Part shown: piece after piece, positions 39,153 to 47,932 of the stretch
How the letters are laid out: every line of letters starts with the position of its first letter
How positions within the stretch are numbered: position 1 is the stretch's first letter
DNA from: an uncultured Roseibium sp.
Lineage (GTDB): Bacteria > Pseudomonadota > Alphaproteobacteria > Rhizobiales > Stappiaceae
DNA length: 64,000 bases
Assembly (NCBI RefSeq): GCF_947499295.1
Contig: NZ_CANMNP010000001.1
Coordinates: 794,188 to 858,187 of the forward strand
Direction: 5' to 3'
Position numbers and translations under genes: made by a program
The notes under the pieces: generated by a model
Told to the model about the DNA's origin: nothing
What the model saw: the letters and a program-made list of their open reading frames with translations, nothing else
The model's database searches: none

Positions 39153-39175
39153 TCAAGTACTTCGGGCAACAACTA

Positions 39176-39198
39176 GCCGGGACTTATAAAGTCCCGGC
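39176..39198 (+). terminator. Stem-loop between TRAP binding-protein and membrane-component genes
   Basis: Perfect 10-bp stem GCCGGGACTT / AAGTCCCGGC with an ATA loop, followed by CCTTTCC. With no long T tract it is more likely a partial attenuator or 3'-end stabiliser, letting the binding protein be made in excess over DctQM. Confidence 0.6.
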
Positions 39199-39220
39199 CC
39201 TTTCCTAAAAGAGAAGAGCC

Positions 39221-39748
39221 TTGGATTACCGAGAGCATTATCCGGCTGTGCTGCGCTGGCTCAGCCATATGGTCGATATTTGCCTGGCGCTTGGCGGATT
39301 TGCGATCGTCACACTGGTGTTCTGCAACGCTTCCCTTCGTGGATTTGCCGGCTTCGACCTGGCGTGGTCACTGGAAGTCACCAGCTTCCTGTTGCTGTGG
39401 AGCACCTTCTTCGGCTGTGCCGCGGCCATTGCGCGCGGCGCGCATATGCGTGTTACCGAAATTGTCGAAAAACTGGTTCCCAGACCCGGTCAACGCGCCC
39501 TTTCGATCGCGATAGATGCCATTATCGCAATTCTGCTGATCAGCCTGATCTATACGGGTTACAACATCTCCGTTCATACCTGGGCGCAGAAGACCACCGT
39601 GCTCTATTGGCCCGTTGGACTGCTGTACGCATCCATGCCTGCCGGCATGGCCGTGACGCTGATCTTCCATCTATTCAACATGGTGTTCGATATCAGAAAC
39701 CCGGTCGTACCCCATGCATCTCACTCTGACGGCGGGGAGGCCCTTTAA
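39221..39748 (+). CDS. TRAP transporter small permease (DctQ family)
   Basis: A 175-residue protein with four predicted helices (first around LALGGFAIVTLVFCNASLRG). The family signature is WSLEVTSFLLLWSTFFGCAAAIARGAHMRV. TTG at 39221 follows a GAAGAG element; no ATG is available. The stop overlaps the DctM start as TAATG. It links the binding protein to the large permease in the inner membrane. Confidence 0.9.
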   Translation: MDYREHYPAVLRWLSHMVDICLALGGFAIVTLVFCNASLRGFAGFDLAWSLEVTSFLLLWSTFFGCAAAIARGAHMRVTEIVEKLVPRPGQRALSIAIDAIIAILLISLIYTGYNISVHTWAQKTTVLYWPVGLLYASMPAGMAVTLIFHLFNMVFDIRNPVVPHASHSDGGEAL

Positions 39749-41031
39749 TGATCCTGCTCTTTGTTGTGGCGGTTTTCTTGACCTCCGTCTTCATCGGCAT
39801 TCCGCTTGTTTGGGCAATTCTGCTCACCGCCGTTCTGCCCATCATCGTCTTTGATCTCGGATATCCGCTTCAGGCGTTGTATCTTAATTTCATTGGCGGC
39901 GTGGAACCGAACCACTTCCTTGCCATTCCACTTTTCATTGTGGCTGGCGAAATGATGAGCCGTGGCGGTGTCGGCCTGCGCATCATCGGCTTTGCACGTG
40001 CGGCCTTCGGCTTCATGGCGGGCGGGCTCGGCATGGTTGTCGTTGGCGCTTCCATGATATTCGGCGGAATTTCCGGATCGGCAATTGCAGATTCTGCCGC
40101 CATCGGCTCGGTGATGATCAAGAACATGTCCCGCGAGGGATACAACACCGCGTTTGCAGCAGGCCTCGTTGCAGCAGCTGGAACCATCGGCATCATCATT
40201 CCGCCGTCCATTCCCATGCTTATCTACGGCTTTGTCGGCAACGTTTCCGTCGCGGATCTGTTCCTTGGCGGCATGATCCCCGGCGTATTGTTCGGCGCAC
40301 TATTCATGGCGGTTTGCTACTATGTGGGCAAAACAACCAATTGCGATCCGGGCGGGCGAACAACAACGCTGAAGGAGCTGACATCGTCCTTCATCGGCAC
40401 GGCCCCTGCGCTCTTTATGCCAATCCTGATCCTTGGCGGCATCTTCACCGGCTGGGTCACGCCGACCGAGGCTGCCGCGCTGGCCGTTGTCTATGGCCTC
40501 TTCGTGACGACAGTTGTCTATCGCGACTTCAAGATCAAGGATCTGCCGCGCCTGCTGGTCGATTCCTTCGTCACCAGCTCAGTGGTGATGGTGGTGATCG
40601 GCGCAACCACCGTGCTCGGCTGGTTGATAACCCTGGAACAGATGCCCCAGATCCTGGTTGCCTTCGTTCAGGAGTTTTCCTCCGGCCCATGGATGTTCCT
40701 GTTGCTGGTCAACATCGTGCTGCTCATTCTGGGCCTGGTGCTCGACCCGGTTCCCGCCATCCTGCTGACCGCGCCCTTGTTCCTGCCAACGGCCAAAGCC
40801 TTCGGCGTCGACCCGGTGCATCTTGGCGTGATCATGACCTGTAACGTTGCAGTGGGCCTGTTCACACCACCGGTGGGCGCGACGCTCTATGTTGCCTCGC
40901 GGATCTCGGGTGTGGGTGTGCTCTCGATTGCCAGAAAAATGGCACATCTTTACATCGCGGCAATCATCGCGCTCCTTGCAGTCACCTACATTCCCGCCGT
41001 TTCAATGACTATGGTGCATCTGTTCCGGTGA
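39748..41031 (+). CDS. TRAP transporter large permease (DctM family)
   Basis: A 427-residue membrane protein with about 12 helices. AFGFMAGGLGMVVVGASMIFGGISGSAIADSAAIG is the conserved first scoop-motif region. AAAGTIGIIIPPSIPMLIYG and TCNVAVGLFTPPVGATLY mark the substrate/Na+ sites of the two repeats. It is translationally coupled to the small permease. It drives sodium-dependent uptake of the acid caught by the binding protein. Confidence 0.96.
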   Translation: MILLFVVAVFLTSVFIGIPLVWAILLTAVLPIIVFDLGYPLQALYLNFIGGVEPNHFLAIPLFIVAGEMMSRGGVGLRIIGFARAAFGFMAGGLGMVVVGASMIFGGISGSAIADSAAIGSVMIKNMSREGYNTAFAAGLVAAAGTIGIIIPPSIPMLIYGFVGNVSVADLFLGGMIPGVLFGALFMAVCYYVGKTTNCDPGGRTTTLKELTSSFIGTAPALFMPILILGGIFTGWVTPTEAAALAVVYGLFVTTVVYRDFKIKDLPRLLVDSFVTSSVVMVVIGATTVLGWLITLEQMPQILVAFVQEFSSGPWMFLLLVNIVLLILGLVLDPVPAILLTAPLFLPTAKAFGVDPVHLGVIMTCNVAVGLFTPPVGATLYVASRISGVGVLSIARKMAHLYIAAIIALLAVTYIPAVSMTMVHLFR

Positions 41032-41046
41032 TGAGGAGTTGAAAAG

Positions 41047-41337
41047 ATGTATGCAGTGACCGTGCTGTTTCGCATCAAGGAAGGGCAGATGGAAGCATTC
41101 ATGCCCCTGATGATCGCAAATGCACAAACGTCGGTGAAAGACGAACCAGGGTGCAGACAGTTTGATGTCTGCACCGATCCGGATCTGCCGGGTGAGGTTT
41201 TCCTATATGAAATCTATGAAGATGCAGCTGCGTTCCAGTTTCATCTTGCGACTGACCATTTCAAGGACTTTGATGCCAGGGTCTCCGACATGATCGCCGA
41301 AAAAACCGTCAAGACATTTCAGAAGGTGGACGCATGA
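41047..41337 (+). CDS. ABM-domain protein (antibiotic-biosynthesis monooxygenase fold)
   Basis: A 96-residue single ABM domain (ferredoxin-like fold, usually a dimer). It starts MYAVTVLFRIKEGQMEAF, and DEPGCRQFDV and YEIYEDAAAFQFHLAT are typical. Small ABM proteins include LsrG, which isomerises a phosphorylated sugar-like signal, and YgiN-type quinol oxidases. Its place inside a sugar-acid operon suggests an isomerase or tautomerase step and not antibiotic synthesis. The stop overlaps the next start by four bases. Confidence 0.85.
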   Translation: MYAVTVLFRIKEGQMEAFMPLMIANAQTSVKDEPGCRQFDVCTDPDLPGEVFLYEIYEDAAAFQFHLATDHFKDFDARVSDMIAEKTVKTFQKVDA

Positions 41338-42131
41338 CACCCTGGGAAGTCTTCGCAGTTAAATATGCCGACCGGAATGCCAGGACGCGCAAGGACAGTT
41401 TTCTGTTCGATGACAATCACAACCAGCCCCACGACATGGATTATTTCATCTGGGTGCTGCGCCAGCGTGACGAAGTCTTGCTTGTCGACACCGGCTACGA
41501 TCAGGAAGAAGGCGATCGGCGCGGACGGCCAGTTCGGCTGAACCCGGCAGAAGCTCTGGCGCCTCTGGGCATCGTTCCTGAAGACGTGACAACCATCATC
41601 GTGACTCACCTTCACTACGATCATGCTGGGGGCCTTCGGCATTTTCCAAATGCCACAATTCATCTCCAGGCAGCTGAAATGGCTTATGCCACGGGCCCCT
41701 GCATGTGTCATGGAACCTTGAACGCACCCTTCACGGCTGATCATATCTGCGAAGCCGTCCAAAGGCTTTATTCCGGACGTGTCGTCTTTCACGAAGGAGA
41801 TGGTGAAGTTCGCGAAGGTGTCACGGTTCACCGGACGGGAGGTCACAGCGACGGATTGCAGGTCGTACGCGTCCTGACCGAAGCAGGCTGGTTGTGCCTC
41901 GCCTCCGACGCGTCCCACTACTACGAGAACTTTCTAGAGGAAAAACCGTTTCCGATCGTGGTCGACCTTGGTGACATGCTCAACGGATTCAAGACCATTC
42001 AGCGTCTGGCCAGCTCGAAAGAGCTTGTTATTCCTGGGCACGATCCACTGGTACGCCAATTGTTTCCCTCACATGGCCCGGACCACATCGTTCGCCTAGA
42101 CCGGGGCCCGGAAAAGGTGTTTCTGCCATGA
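41334..42131 (+). CDS. Metallo-beta-lactamase-fold hydrolase (lactonase-like)
   Basis: A 265-residue MBL-fold enzyme with the dinuclear zinc motif THLHYDHAGG (His92, His94, Asp96, His97). Later ligands are in TGGHSDG, ASDASHYYENF and IPGHD. The overall pattern, with an initial DxG-type VDTGYD and a Tyr after the Asp ligand, resembles N-acyl-homoserine lactonases. In this operon the likely substrate is a sugar lactone made by a dehydrogenase, which it would open to the aldonate. Quorum-quenching activity cannot be excluded. It overlaps both neighbours by four bases. Confidence 0.86.
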   Translation: MTPWEVFAVKYADRNARTRKDSFLFDDNHNQPHDMDYFIWVLRQRDEVLLVDTGYDQEEGDRRGRPVRLNPAEALAPLGIVPEDVTTIIVTHLHYDHAGGLRHFPNATIHLQAAEMAYATGPCMCHGTLNAPFTADHICEAVQRLYSGRVVFHEGDGEVREGVTVHRTGGHSDGLQVVRVLTEAGWLCLASDASHYYENFLEEKPFPIVVDLGDMLNGFKTIQRLASSKELVIPGHDPLVRQLFPSHGPDHIVRLDRGPEKVFLP

Positions 42132-43360
42132 AGCTTGGTGTCATTGCAGACGATTTTACCGGCGCATCCGATATCGCGCTGATGCTGTCTGAAGGTGGCA
42201 TGCCGACCGCACAATTCGTCGGCGTCCCGGAGCACAGCATTGAAGATCATATCGAGGCAGGAGTTGTCGGACTCAAGTCGCGCACCATTGCGGCTGCTGA
42301 TGCCGTTGCGATATCGCTGGAAGCCTGCGACTGGCTGTTGAACCAGGGCTGTCAGCAGATCATTTTCAAGATTTGCTCCACGTTCGATTCCACCGACGCA
42401 GGCAACATCGGCCCGGTGACCGAAGCTTTGGCGGATCGGCTTGGTGAAGACACAGTTCTGGTCTGCCCGGCCTTTCCTGAAAACGGACGCTCAGTCTATC
42501 AGGGCCATCTCTTCGTCAATGACGTTCTGTTGAGCGAAAGCGGTATGCAGCACCATCCGCTGACGCCCATGAATGATCCCGACATTCGACGTGTACTTGC
42601 GCGGCAAACCTCGCGCACCGTGAAACACATCTCGATATCCGACGTCTGGGCTGGCGCAGATGCTGTTGTTCAAAGCGTTTCAAAGGCCGGCAAGGCCATG
42701 GTGGTCGTCGATGCCATCCGCAACGAAGACCTGATAACCTTCGGTCGTGCGGCAGCATCCCGTAAACTTCTGACCGGCGGCTCGGGCATTGCGCTTGGCT
42801 TGCCACAGAACTTCGGGTTTCAACCTGAAACATCTTCCTGGGCCGGGGTTTCCGGCAAGGCCGTCGTCCTGTCCGGCTCCTGCTCGACAGCCACGCGCGG
42901 TCAAGTTGAGGCCTATAAGGCCAACGCACCGTCGCGGGAACTCAATGCAGACGACATTATGGCTCAAAAGCTGTCGCTGCAGGAGATTGTCGAATGGGCG
43001 ATCCGACAGGATACCGCACCTCTTCTTTATTCCTCTGCTGATCCGTCGATCGTTGCCGCCGCTCAAGACAAATACGGCCGCGAGAAAAGCGCGGACGCAA
43101 TCGAGAAGGTCTTTGCCAATCTTGCTGCAGCCTTGTCGCACGAAGGGGTCAAAAGGATCGTGGTTGCCGGAGGAGAGACCTCCGGTGCAGTGGTCTCGGG
43201 TCTTCAGGCCGACACGCTTGAGATCGGACCCAAGATTGCTGCGGGCGTTCCCGCGCTCAAGGTTGCCGGACGCCCCCTCGCCCTTGCCCTCAAGTCCGGC
43301 AATTTCGGCGGACCTGATTTCTTTTCCGAGGCGCTTTCCGTTCTGGAGGGCCGCGAATGA
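42128..43360 (+). CDS. otnK: Four-carbon acid-sugar kinase (DUF1537 family, 3-oxo-tetronate kinase-like)
   Basis: A 410-residue acid-sugar kinase. The N-terminal domain (GVIADDFTGASDIALML at its start, KICSTFDSTDAGNIG further on) binds the sugar acid. The C-terminal domain (VLSGSCSTATRGQVE, VVAGGETSGAV) binds ATP. The family phosphorylates 3-oxo-tetronates or related C4 acids; an OtnC-like partner follows immediately, overlapping by four bases, which favours the OtnK role. DUF1537 also includes D-threonate/D-erythronate and 3-oxo-isoapionate kinases, so the exact acid is open. Confidence 0.88.
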   Translation: MKLGVIADDFTGASDIALMLSEGGMPTAQFVGVPEHSIEDHIEAGVVGLKSRTIAAADAVAISLEACDWLLNQGCQQIIFKICSTFDSTDAGNIGPVTEALADRLGEDTVLVCPAFPENGRSVYQGHLFVNDVLLSESGMQHHPLTPMNDPDIRRVLARQTSRTVKHISISDVWAGADAVVQSVSKAGKAMVVVDAIRNEDLITFGRAAASRKLLTGGSGIALGLPQNFGFQPETSSWAGVSGKAVVLSGSCSTATRGQVEAYKANAPSRELNADDIMAQKLSLQEIVEWAIRQDTAPLLYSSADPSIVAAAQDKYGREKSADAIEKVFANLAAALSHEGVKRIVVAGGETSGAVVSGLQADTLEIGPKIAAGVPALKVAGRPLALALKSGNFGGPDFFSEALSVLEGRE

Positions 43361-44004
43361 GCGAAATCGCCTCGGCACGCGAGCAGATCTGTCTTATGGC
43401 GAAATCCATGTTCGACCGTGGTTTGACACACGGATCGACGGGTAATATTTCGCTGCGGCTGTCCGACGGCACCCTGCTGGTCACGCCAACGGGGTCTTCC
43501 ATGGGATTTCTGAATCCGGCGCAGATCAGCCATCTATCAGAAAAGGGCGAGCTTTTGTCAGGTGACAAACCGACAAAGGAAATCCCGCTTCATACTGCTT
43601 TTTATGAGACCCGCAGCAACACTGGTGCGGTTGTTCATCTTCATTCCTGTCATTCGGTCGCGCTCACGCTTTTGCCGGACATCGATCCGGAAAATGTCCT
43701 GCCGACGCTGACACCCTACGGGATTATGCAGCTCGGCAAGGTACGGCTGTTGCCCTTCTTTGTGCCTGGTGATCCAGCCATGGGAGAGGCTGTGCGAGGC
43801 CTGGCGGGAAAACGATCGGCTGTCCTGCTTGCCAATCACGGACCTGTGGTCGCCGGCAAGGATCTGGAGGCAGCGGTTTATGCCATGGAAGAGTTGGAAG
43901 CCACGGCCCGGCTGGCGCTGCTTATGCGCGGAACCGGGGCCATTTCTCTCACACCTGATCAGATTGGCCAGGTGGTAGAGCGTTTTGACGTTGATTGGAA
44001 TTGA
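43357..44004 (+). CDS. otnC: Class II aldolase-family decarboxylase (3-oxo-tetronate 4-phosphate decarboxylase-like)
   Basis: A 215-residue class II aldolase/adducin-fold protein. DRGLTHGSTGNISLR holds the phosphate-binding residues, HLHSCHSVAL the zinc-binding His pair, and NHGPVVAG another ligand region. Next to OtnK it should decarboxylate the phosphorylated 3-oxo acid to dihydroxyacetone phosphate. The usual third otn gene, isomerase otnI, is not in this operon. The pairing with OtnK makes the assignment solid; substrate stereochemistry is not determined. Confidence 0.88.
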   Translation: MSEIASAREQICLMAKSMFDRGLTHGSTGNISLRLSDGTLLVTPTGSSMGFLNPAQISHLSEKGELLSGDKPTKEIPLHTAFYETRSNTGAVVHLHSCHSVALTLLPDIDPENVLPTLTPYGIMQLGKVRLLPFFVPGDPAMGEAVRGLAGKRSAVLLANHGPVVAGKDLEAAVYAMEELEATARLALLMRGTGAISLTPDQIGQVVERFDVDWN

Positions 44005-44015
44005 GGAAGTTACCG

Positions 44016-45131
44016 ATGAAAATAGCACTGATAAAAGGTGACGGGATCGGCGTCGATGTTGCAGAAGCGGCCATGGCTGTCATGGAAGTCGCTCTGCGGA
44101 AAACCGGTCAGGCACTGCCGGCCTATGACGAAATTCTGGCCGGAGCCGGCTATTTTCGGGAGACCGGGACCGACATTGAACCAGACGGCGAAGTGCGGGC
44201 AGGTGAAGCAGACGCCATGTTCCTCGGCGCAATCGGCATGCCGTCGATCCGTCACGCCGATGGAACGGAAATTTCTCCACACCTGCGGCTGCGCGATCGC
44301 TTTGAGCTGTTTGCCGGGGTCCGTCCGGTCAAAGCTTATCCGAATGCACCGCAACGGCTGGCAGATCCGCGTGCAGCAGGCATCGACCTGATTATCTTGC
44401 GGGAATCCACAGAAGGGCTTTTTTATTCGGCCGCTGCGCACAAGCGCACGCTTGTGGCCAACAACGATGAAGTTCAGGACGTGCTTCGCGTAACGCGCAA
44501 GACAACAACGAAACTGCATCATTTTGCCTTCAACCTGGCGCGCAAGCGCAGAGCCAAGGGCAAGAACGGCACCCTCACCTGCGTCGACAAGGCCAACGTC
44601 TTTACATCGCTCGCTTTCTTCCGCCAGATCTTCAACGAGGTGAAAGAGAACTATCCCGACGTTCCCGTCGGCTATAACTACGTCGATGCGCAGGCACTTG
44701 ATCTGGTCCGCAAGCCCTGGGAATTCGATGTACTGGTGATGGAAAACATGTTCGGTGACATCCTGTCCGATCTTGCAGGTGGTCTGGTCGGCGGCATGGG
44801 AATGGCGGCCTGCGGCGAGATCGGCGATACGACCGGTCTTTTTCAGCCTGCCCACGGAAGCGCGCCCGACATTATGGGACAGGACAAGGCCAATCCTTTG
44901 GCGGCAATCCTGAGCGCAGCCCTGATGCTGGACTACCTGGCTGAGAAACTTGGAAATTCCCACCTGGCCGATGCTGCCGACCTGATCAATTCATCCGTTG
45001 ATGAGGCTTTTGAACAAAACGCCCTGAGACCGATGGAATTCGGCGGCGACATGGGCACCAAAGCTGTGACCAACCAGCTGTTGACTGGAATCGCGGAACT
45101 TGCACCTGCAAAGGATCGTGTCAGCGCTTAA
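44016..45131 (+). CDS. Isocitrate/isopropylmalate-family dehydrogenase (tartrate dehydrogenase-like)
   Basis: A 371-residue NAD(P)-dependent beta-hydroxyacid dehydrogenase. [13 protein letters not shown] starts the fold. [20 protein letters not shown] and [11 protein letters not shown] hold substrate-binding Arg and loop residues. [23 protein letters not shown] is the metal-binding signature, and [11 protein letters not shown] precedes the cofactor site. GAGGAAG supports the ATG at 44016. It ends the TRAP/otn operon. A tartrate- or tetronate-type 2-hydroxyacid is a likely substrate; it could make the 3-oxo acid that OtnK phosphorylates. LeuB is less likely outside a leucine operon. Confidence 0.86.
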   Translation: MKIALIKGDGIGVDVAEAAMAVMEVALRKTGQALPAYDEILAGAGYFRETGTDIEPDGEVRAGEADAMFLGAIGMPSIRHADGTEISPHLRLRDRFELFAGVRPVKAYPNAPQRLADPRAAGIDLIILRESTEGLFYSAAAHKRTLVANNDEVQDVLRVTRKTTTKLHHFAFNLARKRRAKGKNGTLTCVDKANVFTSLAFFRQIFNEVKENYPDVPVGYNYVDAQALDLVRKPWEFDVLVMENMFGDILSDLAGGLVGGMGMAACGEIGDTTGLFQPAHGSAPDIMGQDKANPLAAILSAALMLDYLAEKLGNSHLADAADLINSSVDEAFEQNALRPMEFGGDMGTKAVTNQLLTGIAELAPAKDRVSA

Positions 45132-45171
45132 GAGCAACGCTGTCCTGGCACTACCCCAAGGTTATCCGGAC

Positions 45172-46206
45172 TTATCTGCCGCGTTTGCTGACGCCCGCGC
45201 AGCTTTCCCGGACGATCAGGTCCCCATGCAATAGGTGCGTTCTGGTTTCAAGTGATCTGTTAGCCAAACGATCCAGAAGGATTGTCATGGCCTTTTCGCC
45301 AATGTGGTGGCGCGGCTGGCGAATGGTCGTCAGCCCCGGCGTGAAATTGTTGGCAAAGGGAATATCGTCAAACCCCAAAACAGAGAAGTCTTCCGGCACG
45401 TTGTAACCGCGCAGCTGGAGCGCGGAGATGACGCCAATTGCGGTATTGTCGTTAAAGCAGAAAAACGCGGTAGGCAGGTCATCCTTGATAAAAAGGCGCT
45501 CTACCGCGGCTCGGCCACTTTCCGCCGTGCCGTCACCTTCGACACGCCAATCTCTCGGCGCGTCCGGTGTCTCTTTCAGGCCCTGGCGGTATCCGGAATG
45601 CCTCAAATCACTTCGAATGTCCGCAGGTCCCCCGGAAATGAAAACGATTTTCCGATGACCGAGTGAGATCAGATATTCCGTCGCCATCTTGGAAGCTGCA
45701 ACGTCATCCACCCCGACATAGCTGATATCGGAATGCGCCAGAGGCCGTTCAGTCGCAACGACTGCCGGCAGGGAGCTCAATGGCGTCTGCGGTTCACCGG
45801 CGACGGGAATGTGGCCCGTCAGAAGCACCAGTCCATCCGCCATGCCGGTCGACAAAAAGCGCATGTAGGTCTGCTCTATACCTGTAGTGCCTTCCGTGTT
45901 GCCGATCAGGACGCCATAGCCTCTGTCGGCCGCAGCCTTTTCCAGACCGATCAAAATGCCGGCAAAGTTCGGATCAGCAATCGAAGATGCCAGGACCAGG
46001 ACCATCTGCGAACGTTGCATGCGCAAATTCTGCGCCATGGCATTGGCGGTGTAGCCTGTTCGCGCAATCGCGGCAGTGACCTTTTTCCGCGTGCTTTCGG
46101 CGACCTTCTCGGGCGAGCGCAGAGCCCTGCTGACGGTGGCAATCGACACGCCCGCAAGTTTTGCAACATCTTCAATTGTGGCCGGCCGCTCCAGCGGTTC
46201 GCTCAT
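45172..46206 (-). CDS. LacI-family transcriptional regulator
   Basis: A 344-residue repressor. The N-terminal HTH and hinge (IEDVAKLAGVSIATVSRAL ... NAMAQNLRMQRS) are classical. The sugar-binding core follows, with VGVDDVAASKMATEYLISLGHRKIVFISGG and FDDIPFANNFTPGLTTIRQP. It diverges from the ABC importer operon. Three LacI-type operators lie in the intergenic region, so it should repress that operon until its sugar ligand arrives. The ligand is unknown. Confidence 0.95.
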   Translation of the reverse strand: MSEPLERPATIEDVAKLAGVSIATVSRALRSPEKVAESTRKKVTAAIARTGYTANAMAQNLRMQRSQMVLVLASSIADPNFAGILIGLEKAAADRGYGVLIGNTEGTTGIEQTYMRFLSTGMADGLVLLTGHIPVAGEPQTPLSSLPAVVATERPLAHSDISYVGVDDVAASKMATEYLISLGHRKIVFISGGPADIRSDLRHSGYRQGLKETPDAPRDWRVEGDGTAESGRAAVERLFIKDDLPTAFFCFNDNTAIGVISALQLRGYNVPEDFSVLGFDDIPFANNFTPGLTTIRQPRHHIGEKAMTILLDRLANRSLETRTHLLHGDLIVRESCAGVSKRGR

Positions 46207-46274
46207 TTATTGATCCAGACATGTTGCAGCGCGAAGACCCATTAAGTTCATGAATCTACACGCCCTCTACGCTG

Positions 46275-46280
46275 TATAAT
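46275..46280 (+). promoter_or_regulatory. Consensus -10 element of the ABC importer operon
   Basis: TATAAT matches the sigma-70 -10 consensus exactly. No good -35 was seen 16-18 bases upstream. A transcription start near 46287 would place all three LacI-type operators in the transcribed leader. Confidence 0.5.
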
Positions 46281-46295
46281 GCGCATTGGCTCTGA

Positions 46296-46352
46296 TGAAA
46301 AGGTTTACAATGAGTAATGTAAAGGTTTACATCAATCGTGAAAACGTTTACA
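46296..46352. promoter_or_regulatory. Three tandem LacI-type operators
   Basis: Three 14-bp sites: TGAAAAGGTTTACA (46296-46309), TGTAAAGGTTTACA (46318-46331) and TGAAAACGTTTACA (46339-46352). The middle one extends to perfect 7-bp arms (ATGTAAA/TTTACAT). Centre-to-centre spacing is 22 and 21 bp, two helical turns, so three repressor dimers could bind one face of the helix. They lie between the divergent LacI gene and the ABC operon, downstream of a consensus -10. Confidence 0.8.
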
Positions 46353-46408
46353 TCCAAACATGGCGTCAGTGTGGAGGAAACATGTCGGCGCCTGGGAGGA
46401 AGACATAA

Positions 46409-47932
46409 ATGCAGATGGAAACGACCGCACAAGCGGCGATCATCGAAGCTGTCAACATCAGCAAATCTTTCGGTCCGGTGCCGGTCCTGTTCAGCGTGAG
46501 CATGGATGTGCGCTCAGGAGAGGTTCATGCGCTGATCGGCGAAAACGGCGCCGGTAAATCGACACTCATGAAGATTCTGTCCGGTTTCCACGACCCTACA
46601 TCCGGTCAAATCCGGCTCGACGGCAAAAAGACAGATCTGCCTCCAAATGGCGCAGCCGAATCGCTTGGCATCGTGCTCATTCACCAGGAACTGAACCTCG
46701 CCGAGCAGATGACGGTCGAAGAGAACGTGTTTCTCGGGCGCGAGGTCAAATCCAAAGGATTGCTTGACAAGGCAGCAATGCGTGCGGCCGTGCAGGGCTA
46801 TCTCGATGAAATCGGCCTGGATATTTCTCCGACCGACCGCATTTCCGACTTGACGATCGCGCAGAAGCAAATGGTCGAAATCGTCAAGGCAGTCAGTCGA
46901 AACGCCCGCATTCTGATCATGGACGAGCCGACCGCGGTGCTGACCGAAGAAGAAACGGAAGTCTTCTTCCGGCAGGTTACGAAGCTGAAGGAAAGCGGCG
47001 TTGGCATCGTTTTCGTTTCCCACAAGCTGAATGAAGTCAAGGCAATCTCGGATCGCATCACCATCTTGCGGGACGGTCAATGGATTGACACCCGACATGC
47101 GCAAGATCTGACACCGGATCTGATGGCTCAGATGATGGTGGGCCGTGAACTGTCGGACCTCTACCCCCCGATGCAGGAGGCGGATTTCGACGCTGACCTT
47201 GTTCTGGAAGTCGACAATCTTGTTGCAACGGGTGTGAACGGGGTCAGCTTCGGACTACGCAAAGGTGAAATCCTGGGTTTCTCGGGGCTGATCGGGTCGG
47301 GACGAACTGCTGTTTTTGAAGCAATTTGCGGACTAGCGCCGACCGACGGTGGAACCGTCAAGCTGTTCGGACGCGATGCCGGCACGATGACCGTGGCCGG
47401 AGCACGAGATGCCGGACTTGCCTACCTGACCAAGGACAGGAAGGAAAAGGGGCTGCTGCTCGACAAGAAAATGCAGCCAAATCTGACCCTGTTCGCGCTC
47501 CCGAAATTCGTGAAGAATTTTGCTATCGACCGCAAGCGCGAAGAAGCTGCGCTTGAACGCGCGATCCGCCGTTTCGACGTCAGGGCCAAGGACAACGATA
47601 TCACCGTCGGCAAACTGTCCGGCGGCAACCAGCAAAAACTGCTGCTCGCCAAGATCATGGAGTGCGACCCAAAGATCGTCGTTATCGATGAACCGACGCG
47701 CGGCATCGATGTCGGGACCAAGCAGCAGATCTATCATTTCATTGCTGCGCTTGCCGCCGAAGGCGTTTCGGTCGTCGTCATTTCCTCCGAAATGCCGGAG
47801 ATCATCGGCATTTGCCACCGGGTGGTGGTGATGCGCGAAGGCAGCATTACGGGCGTTCTGACCGGTGATCACATCAACGAAAACGAAATCATGCGTTACG
47901 CCGCCGGGCTGAAACGGGAGGAACTTCATTGA
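46409..47932 (+). CDS. Sugar ABC transporter ATPase (RbsA type, two ATPase domains)
   Basis: A 507-residue protein with two fused nucleotide-binding domains, typical of monosaccharide importers. The first has Walker [10 protein letters not shown] and Walker B ILIMDEPTAVL. The second has a degenerate Walker A region (GLIGSGRTAVFEAI), signature LSGGNQQK and [22 protein letters not shown] precedes the ATG at 46409. It is the first gene of the LacI-controlled operon and energises sugar uptake. Confidence 0.95.
   Translation: MQMETTAQAAIIEAVNISKSFGPVPVLFSVSMDVRSGEVHALIGENGAGKSTLMKILSGFHDPTSGQIRLDGKKTDLPPNGAAESLGIVLIHQELNLAEQMTVEENVFLGREVKSKGLLDKAAMRAAVQGYLDEIGLDISPTDRISDLTIAQKQMVEIVKAVSRNARILIMDEPTAVLTEEETEVFFRQVTKLKESGVGIVFVSHKLNEVKAISDRITILRDGQWIDTRHAQDLTPDLMAQMMVGRELSDLYPPMQEADFDADLVLEVDNLVATGVNGVSFGLRKGEILGFSGLIGSGRTAVFEAICGLAPTDGGTVKLFGRDAGTMTVAGARDAGLAYLTKDRKEKGLLLDKKMQPNLTLFALPKFVKNFAIDRKREEAALERAIRRFDVRAKDNDITVGKLSGGNQQKLLLAKIMECDPKIVVIDEPTRGIDVGTKQQIYHFIAALAAEGVSVVVISSEMPEIIGICHRVVVMREGSITGVLTGDHINENEIMRYAAGLKREELH

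Noticed and set aside
41334..42131. Firm assignment of the MBL protein as a quorum-quenching lactonase
   Set aside because: The fold fits, but the protein sits in a sugar-acid operon with four-base overlaps on both sides, so a sugar lactone is the more economical substrate.
44010..44963. A 317-codon minus-strand frame
   Set aside because: Antisense to the isocitrate-type dehydrogenase, with no domain and no SD.
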